The notes below the pieces were generated by a model. The model was given only the letters and a program-made list of their open reading frames with translations, was not told where the DNA came from and made no database searches. This document shows, piece by piece, positions 8,175-18,880 of a stretch of 64,000 nt of DNA. The DNA is from Acidobacteriota bacterium (GTDB lineage: Bacteria; Acidobacteriota; Polarisedimenticolia; JACPZX01). The stretch lies in contig JACPZX010000105.1 in assembly GCA_016195325.1 (NCBI GenBank), positions 20,025 to 84,024 on the forward strand. Direction: 5' to 3'. A program made the position numbers and the translations under genes. How positions within the stretch are numbered: position 1 is the stretch's first letter; each line of letters opens with the position of its first letter.

Positions 8175-9667
8175 AGCGCGCGATCCTCGCGCTGGCCCTC
8201 GCCATTCCGTCGCCGGGCGTCGGCGCGGACGCCTCGCCGCCCCCCCGCGGGCACCTGCCGCGGTTCGAAGTCGAGGTCTCGTACGTCGCGAACCTCGTCC
8301 ACTTCATCGACAATCTCGCCGGCTCGTCCCAGGGGAAGACGGTCGCCGCCTACCGCCGTTACTGGCGGCGGAGATTCGGAATCCCCGGCGCGGGAGAGAT
8401 GGAGCTCCTGCGCTCGTGGGTCGCGATCCGTTACAAGGCCGTTCCGACCCCCGAGCCGAAGGTCCTCAACGAGCGGGGATGCCTCCCGCAGCCAGGCGAC
8501 GTCTCCGACTGGCGGCAGACGTTTCAGACGCGCTCCTACGAGGCGACGAGCGCCGACGATTTCATCTCGTCGATGTCGGCGGAGCTGACGCCCGAGGAAT
8601 CGGCGACTCTCCGCCGCGTGTTCGAGACGTTCCGCGCGCGATTCGACGAGGCGTGGAAGGAGACCTCGTACCTGCCGCGCTTCGAGTCGAAGCTGAAGCC
8701 GTTCCTCGAGGAGAGCGGCCTCACCCGTTACCTCGGCGAGGTGGCGTCGTTTTTCGGCGTGGACCCCGACGCGGCGCCGCCGGGACGCATCGAGCTGATG
8801 GCGCTCCCCGAGGAAGGATCGACCCACGCGCAGGCCGACGGTCGGTACCTCCTCATCGAGATCCGCCCGGGCGACGAGCCCCGCGACCAGATCCAGGTGA
8901 TCGCCCACGAGACGTCGCACTATCTCTGGCACCAGCTCGATCCGGCGCGCAACGACGCCCTCGCGCGCCGAATCTTCGCCTCCGGGACGTCGCCGGCGAT
9001 CGTGTGGCGTCTCCTCCGCGAGGCCCTCCCGACGGCGCTCGGGCAGGGTCTCGCCGACGCCCGCCTCTCCCCCGAAACCTTCAACGCGACGGGAACGTGG
9101 TACCACCTCGCCGACGTCGATCGCCTGGCGAAGGCGATCTTCCCGGCGGTCCGGGACGCCTTCCGGGATGGGCGCCGGCTCGAGGACGGGACCATCGACG
9201 AGATCGCGCGACTCGGGGCGGCGGCGACGCCGGTGGCGGCGGCGCGCCCCGCCGATCTCGTGAGCGACGGCTTCGCCGCGGCGGGCGACGGCATGGGCGA
9301 GGCGCTCGGCCGGCTGCGACGCGACGGCCCCGCCAGGTTCTCGCGGCTTCTCGATCCGAAGGATCCGGCGGATGCGGCGTTCGCGTCCCGTTACGAGTGT
9401 CTCGGCGGTGTCGTGCTCCTCGGCCCGGAGGACCTGCGCGCCCCGGCGCGCGTCGCCTCGCCGTTCGCCCCGGAGGCGCTCGTCGCCGCCACCGGGGCCG
9501 CCGCGCCGGTGAGCGAGATCCTCACGACGCGCCGCCCGGGAGGTGGACTCGTCTTCCATCTCCTGGCGGCGAGGGCGGAGGACGCCGATCGCCTGATCGC
9601 GGCGTTCCTCGGGCTCCAGGCGATCCCCAAGGCGCCTGTACGTCTCGAAGCGCCGCGGCTACCATGA
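8171..9667 (+). CDS. Putative secreted/periplasmic HExxH metallopeptidase-like protein
   Basis: 498 residues from a GTG at 8171 that overlaps the subtilase TGA (GTGA), a translational-coupling arrangement. A short hydrophobic N-terminus (KRAILALALAIPSPGVGADA) suggests export. VIAHETSHYLWH at about 244-255 holds an HExxH zinc-binding motif (His246, Glu247, His250), and the following segment is helical. A third zinc ligand is not obvious. I do not recognise a named family. Coupling to the subtilase suggests a processing, chaperone or co-degradation role, which is inference. Reading downstream of a longer same-frame antisense-like stretch, the homology-like, acidic composition begins exactly at this GTG. 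Confidence 0.75.
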   Translation: MKRAILALALAIPSPGVGADASPPPRGHLPRFEVEVSYVANLVHFIDNLAGSSQGKTVAAYRRYWRRRFGIPGAGEMELLRSWVAIRYKAVPTPEPKVLNERGCLPQPGDVSDWRQTFQTRSYEATSADDFISSMSAELTPEESATLRRVFETFRARFDEAWKETSYLPRFESKLKPFLEESGLTRYLGEVASFFGVDPDAAPPGRIELMALPEEGSTHAQADGRYLLIEIRPGDEPRDQIQVIAHETSHYLWHQLDPARNDALARRIFASGTSPAIVWRLLREALPTALGQGLADARLSPETFNATGTWYHLADVDRLAKAIFPAVRDAFRDGRRLEDGTIDEIARLGAAATPVAAARPADLVSDGFAAAGDGMGEALGRLRRDGPARFSRLLDPKDPADAAFASRYECLGGVVLLGPEDLRAPARVASPFAPEALVAATGAAAPVSEILTTRRPGGGLVFHLLAARAEDADRLIAAFLGLQAIPKAPVRLEAPRLP

Positions 9668-9737
9668 GATATCCACCATCCTCCCGACGGTCCTCATGCC
9701 GTGCTTCCGCCCGCACGATCATCCACGGAGGTCACCC

Positions 9738-9929
9738 ATGGCCCTGCTCGATTCCGAGACCCTGGAGCGGCTGAAGTCCCTCGCGCCCGGCGAGGCTCTC
9801 TGGGAAGTGAAGTCGGCGATCTACCGCTGCGGCACCGCGTCGTCCGAGGATTTCGAGGAAGCGTTCGAGCAGATGGTCGAGGCCGGGGTCCTGACCTGGG
9901 ACGAGATCGACCGCCTCGAGGGGCCCTGA
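9738..9929 (+). CDS. Small conserved-looking hypothetical protein (63 aa)
   Basis: Begins at ATG 9738 with a strong GGAGGT six bases upstream, which decides this start over an in-frame ATG at 9696. The product is acidic and helical (LDSETLERLKSLAPGEALWE, then SSEDFEEAFEQMVEAG) with a single Cys, and ends LTWDEIDRLEG. This resembles small winged-helix or adaptor-like helical proteins, but I recognise no family. It lies between the HExxH gene and a 179-bp inverted-repeat element. Confidence 0.7.
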   Translation: MALLDSETLERLKSLAPGEALWEVKSAIYRCGTASSEDFEEAFEQMVEAGVLTWDEIDRLEGP

Positions 9930-9960
9930 CCGCCGATCCCCCGCCGGGACGATGCCCACC

Positions 9961-10139
9961 CGGTCATGGTTCAGTTTGACTCGCAGGGCCGTGTGAGCGA
10001 ACCGGGTACCCGCGAGCGCTTGGCGACACCTGCCATCAGACGATGCCTTGCCGCGAGTGGGTGGCGAGCGAACCCGGAGGCGAGCACAGGCGGGGTCCTG
10101 AGCGCAGCCGTCCCGGCGGGTCAAACTGAACCATGACCG
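9961..10139. repeat. MITE-like element with 20-bp perfect terminal inverted repeats
   Basis: The 20 bases at 9961-9980 (starting CGGTCATGGTTCAG) are the exact reverse complement of 10120-10139. With three mismatches the pairing extends about 11 bases further inward. The 139-bp interior carries no reading frame but has an imperfect internal direct repeat, GAGCGAACCGGG near 9996 and GAGCGAACCCGG near 10067. No exact flanking target duplication is evident. It could be a non-autonomous transposon remnant or a very long structured RNA/terminator. The rest of the gap (9930-10260) shows nothing else I can name. Confidence 0.6.
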
Positions 10140-10260
10140 ACCACCCCCTGCCCTTGCAACATCGGGCGGGCGTCCGTACTATGGCGGACGCCATGACATT
10201 CCGGGACGCACCGCGCGGCGGCCGCCAGAGCCTCGATCGCCGCGGTCGGCAGGGAGAGAA

Positions 10261-11013
10261 GTGGATCCACTCATACGAACGCTCGTCCGCTTCCAGGAGC
10301 TGAACCTGGAGGTCGCCCGCCTGGACGCCCGACTCTCGCAAATCCCGACCGAGCTCAGGAAAATCGACGACGATCAGAAGGCCGCCTCGGCCTCGGTCGC
10401 CCGCGCGAAGGAGCGAGTCACGGAGGCGCAGAAGCGCCGCCGGGAGCTCGAGCGCGAGCTCCAGGACTGGGAGCAGAAGATCTCCAAGTACAACGACCAG
10501 AGCCGCGACGTGAAGACGAACGAGCAGTACCGCGCCATCCTGAACGAGATCGAGACCGTCCGCACCCAGATCGGCCAGATCGAGGAGAAGATCCTCATGG
10601 CGATGGACGACGCCGAGACCCAGGAAAAGCTCGTGCGCGATGAGGAGAAGGCCGTGGCCGCGCGCCAGGGCGAGTTCGACGCGCGGCGGGCGACGCTCGC
10701 GAGAGAGCGGGACGGCATCACCGCCGAGCGGGGCGGCATCGCCGCGAATCGCGACGCGGCGCTCAAGGAGATTCCCCAGGACGCGCTCGAGATTTACGAG
10801 CGGATCGCGAAGCCCAGGGCCGGCGTCGGGCTGGCCCGCGCGCGCGACGAGCGGTGCTCCGGATGCAACGTCAGGATCAGACCGCAGGTGTTCGCCGATG
10901 TCCGGAAAAACAACCAGATCATCCAGTGCGAGACGTGCAAGCGGATCCTCTACTTCCTCGAAGAAACGCCCCGCGCCGGCGCGGGAGCCGAAAGCTCCGC
11001 CGAGCCGGCCTGA
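10261..11013 (+). CDS. Coiled-coil protein with C-terminal C4 zinc ribbon (DUF164/CT398-like)
   Basis: 250 residues from a GTG start. Residues 1-190 form a long heptad-rich antiparallel coiled coil (DPLIRTLVRFQELNLEV at the start). The C-terminus has two knuckles, CSGCNVRI and CETCKRILYF, that make a zinc ribbon. Members of this family commonly lie next to RNase H-like and YggS genes, as here, and are thought to act in nucleic-acid or protein-complex binding; the exact role is unknown. The next gene starts 4 bases downstream, implying an operon running through RNase H, YggS and DivIVA. Confidence 0.88.
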   Translation: MDPLIRTLVRFQELNLEVARLDARLSQIPTELRKIDDDQKAASASVARAKERVTEAQKRRRELERELQDWEQKISKYNDQSRDVKTNEQYRAILNEIETVRTQIGQIEEKILMAMDDAETQEKLVRDEEKAVAARQGEFDARRATLARERDGITAERGGIAANRDAALKEIPQDALEIYERIAKPRAGVGLARARDERCSGCNVRIRPQVFADVRKNNQIIQCETCKRILYFLEETPRAGAGAESSAEPA

Positions 11014-11017
11014 GCCG

Positions 11018-11476
11018 GTGCGGCTGCTGATCCACATCGACGGCGGAGCGCGCGGGAATCCGGGCGAAGCGGGATTCGGAGTTCACGTCAGCGATCAGGG
11101 TGGAAACCCGATCACGGGGCTGTACGGCTACCTCGGCCGCCAGACCAACAACGTCGCCGAGTACGCCGCGCTGATCGCCGCGCTCCGCTACGCCATAGGC
11201 GCCGGCGCCGTGAACGTCCTCATCCGATCCGATTCCGAGCTCCTGGTCCGCCAGATCCAGGGGCGCTACAAGGTGAAGAACGCCGGCCTCATCCCGATGT
11301 ACGAGGCGGCGAAGCGCCTGATCGCACGCCTCTCGCGCGTCACCCTCGAGCACGTGCCGCGCGAGAGGAACAAGGACGCCGATCGGCTCGCGAACCAGGC
11401 GATGGACTCGCACAACGAGGATCCGCCGGGCGTCTCCGCCGGACTCCCGCTCCCTCGCGCCGAGATCTCCGGATGA
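11018..11476 (+). CDS. RNase H-like (reverse-transcriptase-like) domain protein
   Basis: 152 residues from GTG 11018. The fold is marked by IHIDGGARGNPG (first acidic residue Asp), NNVAEYAALIAAL (Glu), IRSDSELLVRQIQG (Asp) and the C-terminal HVPRERNKDADRLAN (Asp), which together give the four-residue metal site of RNase HI. Predicted to cut RNA in RNA:DNA hybrids, or to act as an RNase H-fold nuclease of the RnhA-like type. Its last four bases, ATGA, overlap the yggS start, so translation is coupled. Confidence 0.9.
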   Translation: MRLLIHIDGGARGNPGEAGFGVHVSDQGGNPITGLYGYLGRQTNNVAEYAALIAALRYAIGAGAVNVLIRSDSELLVRQIQGRYKVKNAGLIPMYEAAKRLIARLSRVTLEHVPRERNKDADRLANQAMDSHNEDPPGVSAGLPLPRAEISG

Positions 11477-12222
11477 ACGGGGACGGGCGGATCGCCGATC
11501 GTCTCTCGGCGGTGCGCGCACGGATCGCCGGCGCCGCCTTGCGCGCCGGACGCCGCTCCGGGGACGTGACGCTGATCGGCATCTCGAAGACGATGCCCGC
11601 CGGGGCGGTGCAGCGGGCGGTCGACGCCGGCCTGACCGATTTCGGCGAGAACCGCGTGCAGGAGGCCGACGCGAAGATTCCCGCGGTCCAATCCGGACCG
11701 AACCCTCTCACGTGGCACCTCGTCGGGCGCCTTCAGCAGAACAAGGTGCGCCGCGCGGTCGCCCTCTTCTCCTGGATTCACTCCATCGATTCGATCTCCC
11801 TCGCGCAACGGATCGACCGTCTCGCGGGCGAGATCGGGGCGCGCCCCTCTCTCCTCGTCGAGCTGAGCCTGGCCGGCGAGGCGTCGAAAGGCGGGATCGC
11901 GCCCGGAGATCTCGGGCCGCTGCTCGAGGCGATGCGCGGGCTCTCCCACGCGCGCCTCGCGGGATTGATGGCCATCCCGCCCATCCTCGCGGAGGGACAG
12001 ACGGCCGAGGGGTCGCGCCCGTGGTTTCGAAAGCTCGGGGAGCTGCGGGACACGTGGCGCGTCAGGGGATATGATCTCCCCGCCCTCTCGATGGGGATGA
12101 CCGACGACTTCGAAGTCGCGATCGAGGAGGGGGCGACGCACGTGCGCGTCGGTCGCGCACTGTTCGGAGAACGGCCGGCAGCCGAAGTGCCGGCAGGAGC
12201 GGAGGGGGCGGCCCGGCGATGA
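11473..12222 (+). CDS. yggS: YggS/PROSC-family PLP homeostasis protein
   Basis: 249 residues, single-domain TIM-barrel of the alanine-racemase N-terminal type. The PLP lysine is in LIGISKTMPA, followed by DFGENRVQEA, WHLVGRLQQNK, and the C-terminal LSMGMTDDFEVAIEEGATHVRVG phosphate-binding region (shown here in part). Buffers pyridoxal phosphate in the cytoplasm. It starts on an ATGA overlap and ends on another with divIVA. The yggS-near-divIVA order is familiar from many bacteria, where these genes border the division cluster. Confidence 0.95.
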   Translation: MNGDGRIADRLSAVRARIAGAALRAGRRSGDVTLIGISKTMPAGAVQRAVDAGLTDFGENRVQEADAKIPAVQSGPNPLTWHLVGRLQQNKVRRAVALFSWIHSIDSISLAQRIDRLAGEIGARPSLLVELSLAGEASKGGIAPGDLGPLLEAMRGLSHARLAGLMAIPPILAEGQTAEGSRPWFRKLGELRDTWRVRGYDLPALSMGMTDDFEVAIEEGATHVRVGRALFGERPAAEVPAGAEGAARR

Positions 12223-12728
12223 GGATCACACCACTCGACATCCAGGGGCACGAGTTCAAGAAGGCGATGCGCGGCCTCGACGCGGAGGAGGTGAAGGCCT
12301 TCCTCAGCCTCGTCGCCGAGGAGTACGAGAAGCTCGTCGTCGCGAACACGCGGCTGACCGACGAGGTGGCCGAGCTGCGCGACCGCCTCGGCGATCTCAA
12401 GGAGCGGGAGCGGATCCTCAAGGAGACGCTCTACACCGCCCAGAAGCTGGCCGACGACATGAAGGCCGAGTCGGTGCGGGAGCGCGATCTGCTCCTGAAG
12501 GAGGCCGAGCTGAAAGCCGACCGGCTCCTGGAGCACGCGGGACAGCGCGTTTCCCAGCTCGAGGCGCAGATCCTCGACCTGCGCGTCGAGCGCGACGCCT
12601 TCGAGTCGAAGATCCGCAGCGTGATCGAGCAGCACACCAAGCTCCTCGACATGCGGAAGGAAGAAGAGGATGTCTCGGGAAGGCTCCGGTTCATGACCCG
12701 ACGCGAGCGCAGGGAGCCCGGCGCCTGA
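12219..12728 (+). CDS. divIVA: DivIVA-domain protein
   Basis: 169 residues. The N-terminal MRITPLDIQGHEFKKAMRG matches the DivIVA membrane-binding domain (the F-x-x-A-x-R-G-L/Y-D-x-x-E-V pattern is present), followed by a long coiled coil to about residue 155. In the family this positions polar-growth, division or cell-wall machinery at curved membrane. Translation is coupled to yggS by a 4-base overlap. The end is Arg/Glu-rich. In this diderm setting a pole or septum role is inference. Confidence 0.88.
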   Translation: MRITPLDIQGHEFKKAMRGLDAEEVKAFLSLVAEEYEKLVVANTRLTDEVAELRDRLGDLKERERILKETLYTAQKLADDMKAESVRERDLLLKEAELKADRLLEHAGQRVSQLEAQILDLRVERDAFESKIRSVIEQHTKLLDMRKEEEDVSGRLRFMTRRERREPGA

Positions 12729-12805
12729 TCCCGGCCGACCTCGCGGTCGTCGATGCGGCCCAGCTCGTCACGCTGGCCGGCCCTGCCCCACGCGTCGGCC
12801 GCTCG

Positions 12806-14026
12806 ATGCGCGATCTCGGAGTCATCGAGGGGGGGTGCCTCGCGGCGCGCGAAGGGGTGATCGTCTTCGCGGGCAGCCGCGCCGATTTCGAGCGCGACGT
12901 CACGCTCGCCGACGACGCGGTCATCCTCGAGGGAACCGACCGCGTCGTCGTCCCGGGGTTCGTCGACGCGCACACCCACCTCGCCTTCGCCGGCTCGCGT
13001 CACGAGGAGTTCGCGATGCGCCTCGAGGGGAGTTCGTACGAGGCGATCGCCGCGCGCGGGGGCGGCATCCTCTCGACCGTGCGCGCCACCCGCGCCGCCA
13101 TCCCGGAGGAGCTGGGTGAGTCGCTCCTCAGGCGCCTCGACCGGATGCTCCTCCACGGCACGACCACCTGCGAGGCCAAGTCGGGGTACGGGCTCACGCT
13201 CGAGAGCGAGCTCGCGCTGCTGCGCCTGCTGGACGAGGCCGCGACGGCGCACCCGATGACGGTCCTGGGCACGCTCCTCGGCGCGCACACCCTCCCGCCC
13301 GAGTACCAGGGGGATCGCGACGGTTACGTGACCCTCGTGGCCGAGAGGATGATCCCCGCGGCGGCGGCGGCCGGATTCGCGTCGTTCTGCGACGTGTTCT
13401 GCGAGCGGAGCGCTTTCACGATCGCCGAAGCGCGGCGCATCTTCGCGGCGGGGAAGGCCCACGGCCTCGCCGCGCGCGTCCACGCGGATCAGCTCAGCGA
13501 TTTCGGCGGCGCGAAGCTCGCGGCGGAGATCGGCGCGACCTCGGCCGATCACCTCGACCACATCGGCGACGACGGCGTGCGCGCGCTCGCCGCGGCGGGT
13601 GTCCCGGCGGGGCTCCTTCCCGGCGCGACCTTCTGCCTGAAGTCGGCGCACCACGCGCCGGCGCGACGGCTCGTCGAGGCCGGAGTCGCGATCTACCTCG
13701 CGACCGATCTCAATCCCGGCACGTCGCGAACCGAGTCGATGCAGGAGATCCTCGGCCTCGGCGTGCTGCTCATGGACCTCTCCGTGGAGGAGGCGATCGC
13801 GGCGGCCACCGTCAACGCCGCGGCGAGCCTCGGCATCGCCGATCGGGTCGGGGTGCTCGTCCCCGGGATGAGGGCCGACTTCCTGATCCTGGACATCCCG
13901 CACTACCTGCACCTGGTCTACCACTTCGGGGTGAACCACGTCGCCACGGTCGTCAAGGACGGGAACGTCGTGGTCGAGCAGGGGGGGCTGACGGGGGACG
14001 AGAACGGCGGGGAGGACGGCCTCTAG
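12806..14026 (+). CDS. hutI: Imidazolonepropionase
   Basis: Hydrolyses imidazolone-5-propanoate to N-formimidoyl-glutamate in histidine breakdown. The amidohydrolase metal motif VDAHTHLAFAGSR, TTCEAKSGYGLT, the VHADQLSDFGG segment and ATDLNPGTS are all present. The only canonical start is ATG 12806 (406 aa). However, the in-frame codons upstream encode DLAVVDAAQLVTLAG, which matches the normal family N-terminus. The real start is therefore probably a CTG at 12725, overlapping the divIVA TGA and preceded by AGGGAG. No other hut gene is nearby. It converges on the next gene, the two stops sharing the palindrome CTAG. Confidence 0.93.
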   Translation: MRDLGVIEGGCLAAREGVIVFAGSRADFERDVTLADDAVILEGTDRVVVPGFVDAHTHLAFAGSRHEEFAMRLEGSSYEAIAARGGGILSTVRATRAAIPEELGESLLRRLDRMLLHGTTTCEAKSGYGLTLESELALLRLLDEAATAHPMTVLGTLLGAHTLPPEYQGDRDGYVTLVAERMIPAAAAAGFASFCDVFCERSAFTIAEARRIFAAGKAHGLAARVHADQLSDFGGAKLAAEIGATSADHLDHIGDDGVRALAAAGVPAGLLPGATFCLKSAHHAPARRLVEAGVAIYLATDLNPGTSRTESMQEILGLGVLLMDLSVEEAIAAATVNAAASLGIADRVGVLVPGMRADFLILDIPHYLHLVYHFGVNHVATVVKDGNVVVEQGGLTGDENGGEDGL

Positions 14027-14421
14027 AAGAGAACCGCTTCCTTCTTGATGTCGATCTTCCAGTCGTAGGTGTAGAGGAGCGTCTTCACCGGCACGGAGTA
14101 GGTGCCGTCGATCGTGATGCGCGACTGGCCGCGCGCGAGCTTCAGGTTCTCCTTCTTCACGGGCAGGTGGCGCTCGGCCGCGTAGTCGACGAGCGCCTTC
14201 ACGATCGCCTCGTTCGTCTTCGTGGCCCCGTAGTTCGCCTCGCGCTCGACCTGGCTGTCGAAGTCGTAGACGGCGATGTAGACCGGGATGAAGACGTATG
14301 CGGTGTGCGCGAGCAGGGCCAGGATGACGAGCGAGATGAAGAGCTTGACGCCCGAGGCGCCGAGCTCGCCGCGCCGGGCGAGGCGTGCTCGTCGGGGCGT
14401 CGTGACGATTGGCTGCGGCAT
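14023..14421 (-). CDS. Small membrane-anchored protein of unknown function
   Basis: 132 residues. A basic N-terminus (PRRARLARRGELG) precedes one TM segment (VKLFISLVILALLAHTAYVF), then an extracytoplasmic domain with mixed alpha/beta character (YDFDSQVEREANYGATKTNE, then a Lys-rich strand region ending KKEAVLF). Topology resembles DUF4845-like or pilin-like anchored proteins, but I do not assign a family. A TATATT box sits 8 nt before the ATG, suggesting a leaderless transcript. It ends in a 4-base convergent overlap with hutI and lies downstream of lepA. Confidence 0.7.
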   Translation of the reverse strand: MPQPIVTTPRRARLARRGELGASGVKLFISLVILALLAHTAYVFIPVYIAVYDFDSQVEREANYGATKTNEAIVKALVDYAAERHLPVKKENLKLARGQSRITIDGTYSVPVKTLLYTYDWKIDIKKEAVLF

Positions 14422-14429
14422 CGCGCCAC

Positions 14430-14435
14430 AATATA
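14430..14435 (-). promoter_or_regulatory. -10-like box immediately upstream of the ATG at 14421
   Basis: On the minus strand TATATT is followed by eight bases and then the ATG. Together with GGCGACCTCC just before it there is no usable ribosome site between box and start, so a leaderless message is likely if this promoter is real. Confidence 0.35.
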
Positions 14436-14498
14436 TGGAGGTCGCCGAAAGGGTGTCAAGGAACGCCGCGAGGGCGCGCCGGCCGGGGCGCCGAGCCG

Positions 14499-16292
<1,794 letters not shown>

Positions 16293-16374
16293 CCTTCGCT
16301 TCCGGTGTGGAGAGGGAGCCACTGTACCTTCGGCGCGGGGCGACATCAACGCCGCGGGGGCGGCGGGCCGGGGC

Positions 16375-18768
16375 TCAGATCACCCAGGCGTAGCCGAGCT
16401 TGAAGAAGAAGGTGCGGGAGGTGCGGGTCAACGGGATCTCGATCGGCGCGTTCGGGGGACCCGTCTCGAGCCCCGACCGGTTGTCCGAGTACCCCAGGAA
16501 GAACGCCGTCTGCGGGTTGATCTTGTACGAGAAGAGAAGCTGGCTGAAAAGGTTTCTCTCCCTCGGCTGGAACGGGCAGTTGGCTCCGCCCGGAATGCCG
16601 CCCGGACACTGCAGGCCGTAAAGGGCGAGGTTGTGCTTCGTCCCCTCGTACTGGAGGATCGCGCGGAAGAACATCCGCACCGTCACCTGATAGGCCGTCG
16701 TGAGCTGTGTCAGGTTCGCGATGAAGAGGTGGCCGTCGTCGTTCTCGAGCCGCCGGTACTCGTGCGAGAGGTCGAAGCGGACGTGCCGGCCCACGTTGTA
16801 GCGCGCGTTCGGGGCGACGCGAAACTGGTGTCCCTGGCGCGCCGCACCCGCGTCGTTCGGGTCCGCGAACGCGAAATCGACGTGCGCGTCGGCCCCTCCC
16901 GAGACCCCGAAGAAGACGGCGCGCGTCGCCTCCATGTTGAAATCGAAGTCGACGAAACCCTGGTCGAACTCGTTGTCGCGGAAGCCGGAGACCCGGTGGC
17001 CGGCGCCCAGGAACACGAACGACTGGTGCGGCCCCTGGAGCGAGACCCACCCGGCCGTCCGGTTCTGGAGCAGCCGCCCCGACTGATCGTCGCGCCAGGA
17101 GGATTCGGCGCCGGAGAGGATGCGGCTGAAGAAAGCCCCCGGCTTCCCCCACCAGGTGCGCTCGGCGCCTGCGAGCTCCTCGCGGTAATCCACCTGGGGG
17201 ACGAAGCCCATGTCGGCGCGGAAGCCCGGGCCGATGTCGATGGAGCGGGCCCACGCGGAGAAACTCTTCGTGTTGTGGTCGTACTGCAGCCTGAAGGCGT
17301 GGTCACCGAACGGATCGACCGGCTGGGCGTCCCTCGCCGCGACGGCGTCCGGATACTCCGTCTGTGAAGCGAGGAGCTGCATGCGGATCGAATCGCTCTT
17401 CGTGGGCCGGAGGAGCGAGTCGACCCCGGCGACGCGATTCGAGTAACCGTCGCCTTCGCGCGACGTCACGAGCGCGCCGATCGACGAGCTCGATCCGGCG
17501 TCGAGGCGGTATCGGAGCACGGCGTCGGTGGTCGGCGCCACGAGCGTGTCGGTGATCGACCCCTGGCTCCCCGGGAAGAGGAGGTTCGTCCGCGCGTCCT
17601 CGGCCGCGAAGAAGCCGACGACGCTCTTCCCGAGCTTTCCCGTCACCTTCGCCCCCCAGGAAGGATCGGCGACGTTTCGCGAGTACACCGCCTGGAACGG
17701 CGTGTCGAAGTAGTCCGATCCCTCGAGGAAGAAGGGGCGCTTCTCGGGAAAGTAGAGGGCGAACGCCTCGTTGACGTTGAGCTGCGCCGTGTCGGCCTCG
17801 ACCTGCGAGAAGTCGGGGTTGAGCGTTCCGGTCGCCGTCAGGTTCGGCGTGATCCCCCACTTCGCGGTGAGGCCGAGGTCGTAGTGCGGGCCGCTCCGGA
17901 CGTTTCTGAGGCCCCTGTAGTTCGGATCGAAATCGAGCGGGAAGTTCGGGTCGTCGTCGGACCGTATCGCGGTGAGCGTCGGCGTGATCTGGATGTTCGC
18001 CCCCGGCGTCGCGCCGGCGAAACCGACGATTTTCGCGATCTGGCACAGGTAGCAGCTCGTGCTCTTGTCGCGTGGGTTCAACGTGAACTGGTAGCGCCGA
18101 TCCCTCGGGAAGATGCGGACGAAGTCGACCCCCCACGTCTGATCGCCGGCGGAGTTCTGGAACCGGAGCGAGTTGTAGGGGATCGACATCTCGACGATGT
18201 AGCCGTCGTCGGTCACGCGGCCGGCCGACGTCCAGATCGCGTCCCACGACGAGTCCTCGTTCCCCGAGATGTCGTCCTGCACGAGGTCCATCTGCACCCC
18301 GACGGGATTTACGAAGAACTCGAAGGCGCGCCGCTCGTCGTTGAAGGTGTCGAGGACCAGGCCCACGAAATCGTCGCGGAACGCGAGATCCCGATCCGAC
18401 AGATGGGCGTGGATCTTCCGCGGGTCGGGGTCGTGGGCGTAGAACGCGGCGTAGAAGTGCGACGCGTCGTAGGTGAGGAAGGCGTCCGTCTTCGCCCCCG
18501 CGGGGAGATTGTCGCCGGGGTTGACCTCGTACCGGAGATCGAGGTGGACCGCTCTTTCCCACGCCTCTTCGTCGAGCTTCCCATCGATCACGATGGCGCC
18601 CGACGCCCTTGGGACGCGGTACGTGGGCCTCGGGGGTTTCCCCGCCGGCCCGACCGCCGGCGGCTCGGGGGACGAGAGCTGATCGAAGGAGGCCTCGACC
18701 TCGGCGGAGAACGCGGCGGCGATCGCGAGCAGCACGAGGCCGGCCATCGCGGCGCGAGGCGAGCGCAT
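16375..18768 (-). CDS. DUF5916 protein: CBM9-like N-domain plus outer-membrane barrel
   Basis: 797 residues with a signal peptide ([20 protein letters not shown]). Residues about 50-230 look like a family 9 carbohydrate-binding-like sandwich ([14 protein letters not shown], then [12 protein letters not shown] and NPVGVQMDL). The remainder (about 250-797) is strand-rich with [16 protein letters not shown] and ends in alternating aromatic residues (KLGYAWVI) like a TonB-type barrel. This two-part plan is that of DUF5916 proteins common in Acidobacteriota and Bacteroidota, whose substrate is unknown. Preceded by AGGGAGA. Role in glycan or hydrophobic-compound uptake is inference only. Confidence 0.85.
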   Translation of the reverse strand: MRSPRAAMAGLVLLAIAAAFSAEVEASFDQLSSPEPPAVGPAGKPPRPTYRVPRASGAIVIDGKLDEEAWERAVHLDLRYEVNPGDNLPAGAKTDAFLTYDASHFYAAFYAHDPDPRKIHAHLSDRDLAFRDDFVGLVLDTFNDERRAFEFFVNPVGVQMDLVQDDISGNEDSSWDAIWTSAGRVTDDGYIVEMSIPYNSLRFQNSAGDQTWGVDFVRIFPRDRRYQFTLNPRDKSTSCYLCQIAKIVGFAGATPGANIQITPTLTAIRSDDDPNFPLDFDPNYRGLRNVRSGPHYDLGLTAKWGITPNLTATGTLNPDFSQVEADTAQLNVNEAFALYFPEKRPFFLEGSDYFDTPFQAVYSRNVADPSWGAKVTGKLGKSVVGFFAAEDARTNLLFPGSQGSITDTLVAPTTDAVLRYRLDAGSSSSIGALVTSREGDGYSNRVAGVDSLLRPTKSDSIRMQLLASQTEYPDAVAARDAQPVDPFGDHAFRLQYDHNTKSFSAWARSIDIGPGFRADMGFVPQVDYREELAGAERTWWGKPGAFFSRILSGAESSWRDDQSGRLLQNRTAGWVSLQGPHQSFVFLGAGHRVSGFRDNEFDQGFVDFDFNMEATRAVFFGVSGGADAHVDFAFADPNDAGAARQGHQFRVAPNARYNVGRHVRFDLSHEYRRLENDDGHLFIANLTQLTTAYQVTVRMFFRAILQYEGTKHNLALYGLQCPGGIPGGANCPFQPRERNLFSQLLFSYKINPQTAFFLGYSDNRSGLETGPPNAPIEIPLTRTSRTFFFKLGYAWVI

Positions 18769-18841
18769 TCAATCTCCCTGGAGCCCCCGAGCCGGGGGCC
18801 GACGACGGTCCGTCGAGACTCTCTATGGACGCACGAGCCGC

Positions 18842-18880
18842 GAAAAAGTTTTTCGGAATCGAAGGACCTCGTCAGTCCTT
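18842..18880 (-). terminator. Candidate terminator after the HEAT-repeat gene
   Basis: Minus-strand reading gives AAGGAC, a 6-nt loop containing the TGA stop, and GTCCTT. An A-rich stretch and a run of five T inside a second dyad (18841-18855) follow. The T-run is separated from the first stem, so the call is tentative. Confidence 0.35.

Noticed and set aside
18783-18799. GCCCCC-GAGCC-GGGGGC hairpin as a riboswitch before the DUF5916 gene
   Set aside because: Only one short GC hairpin is present, with no conserved riboswitch core or terminator T-run.
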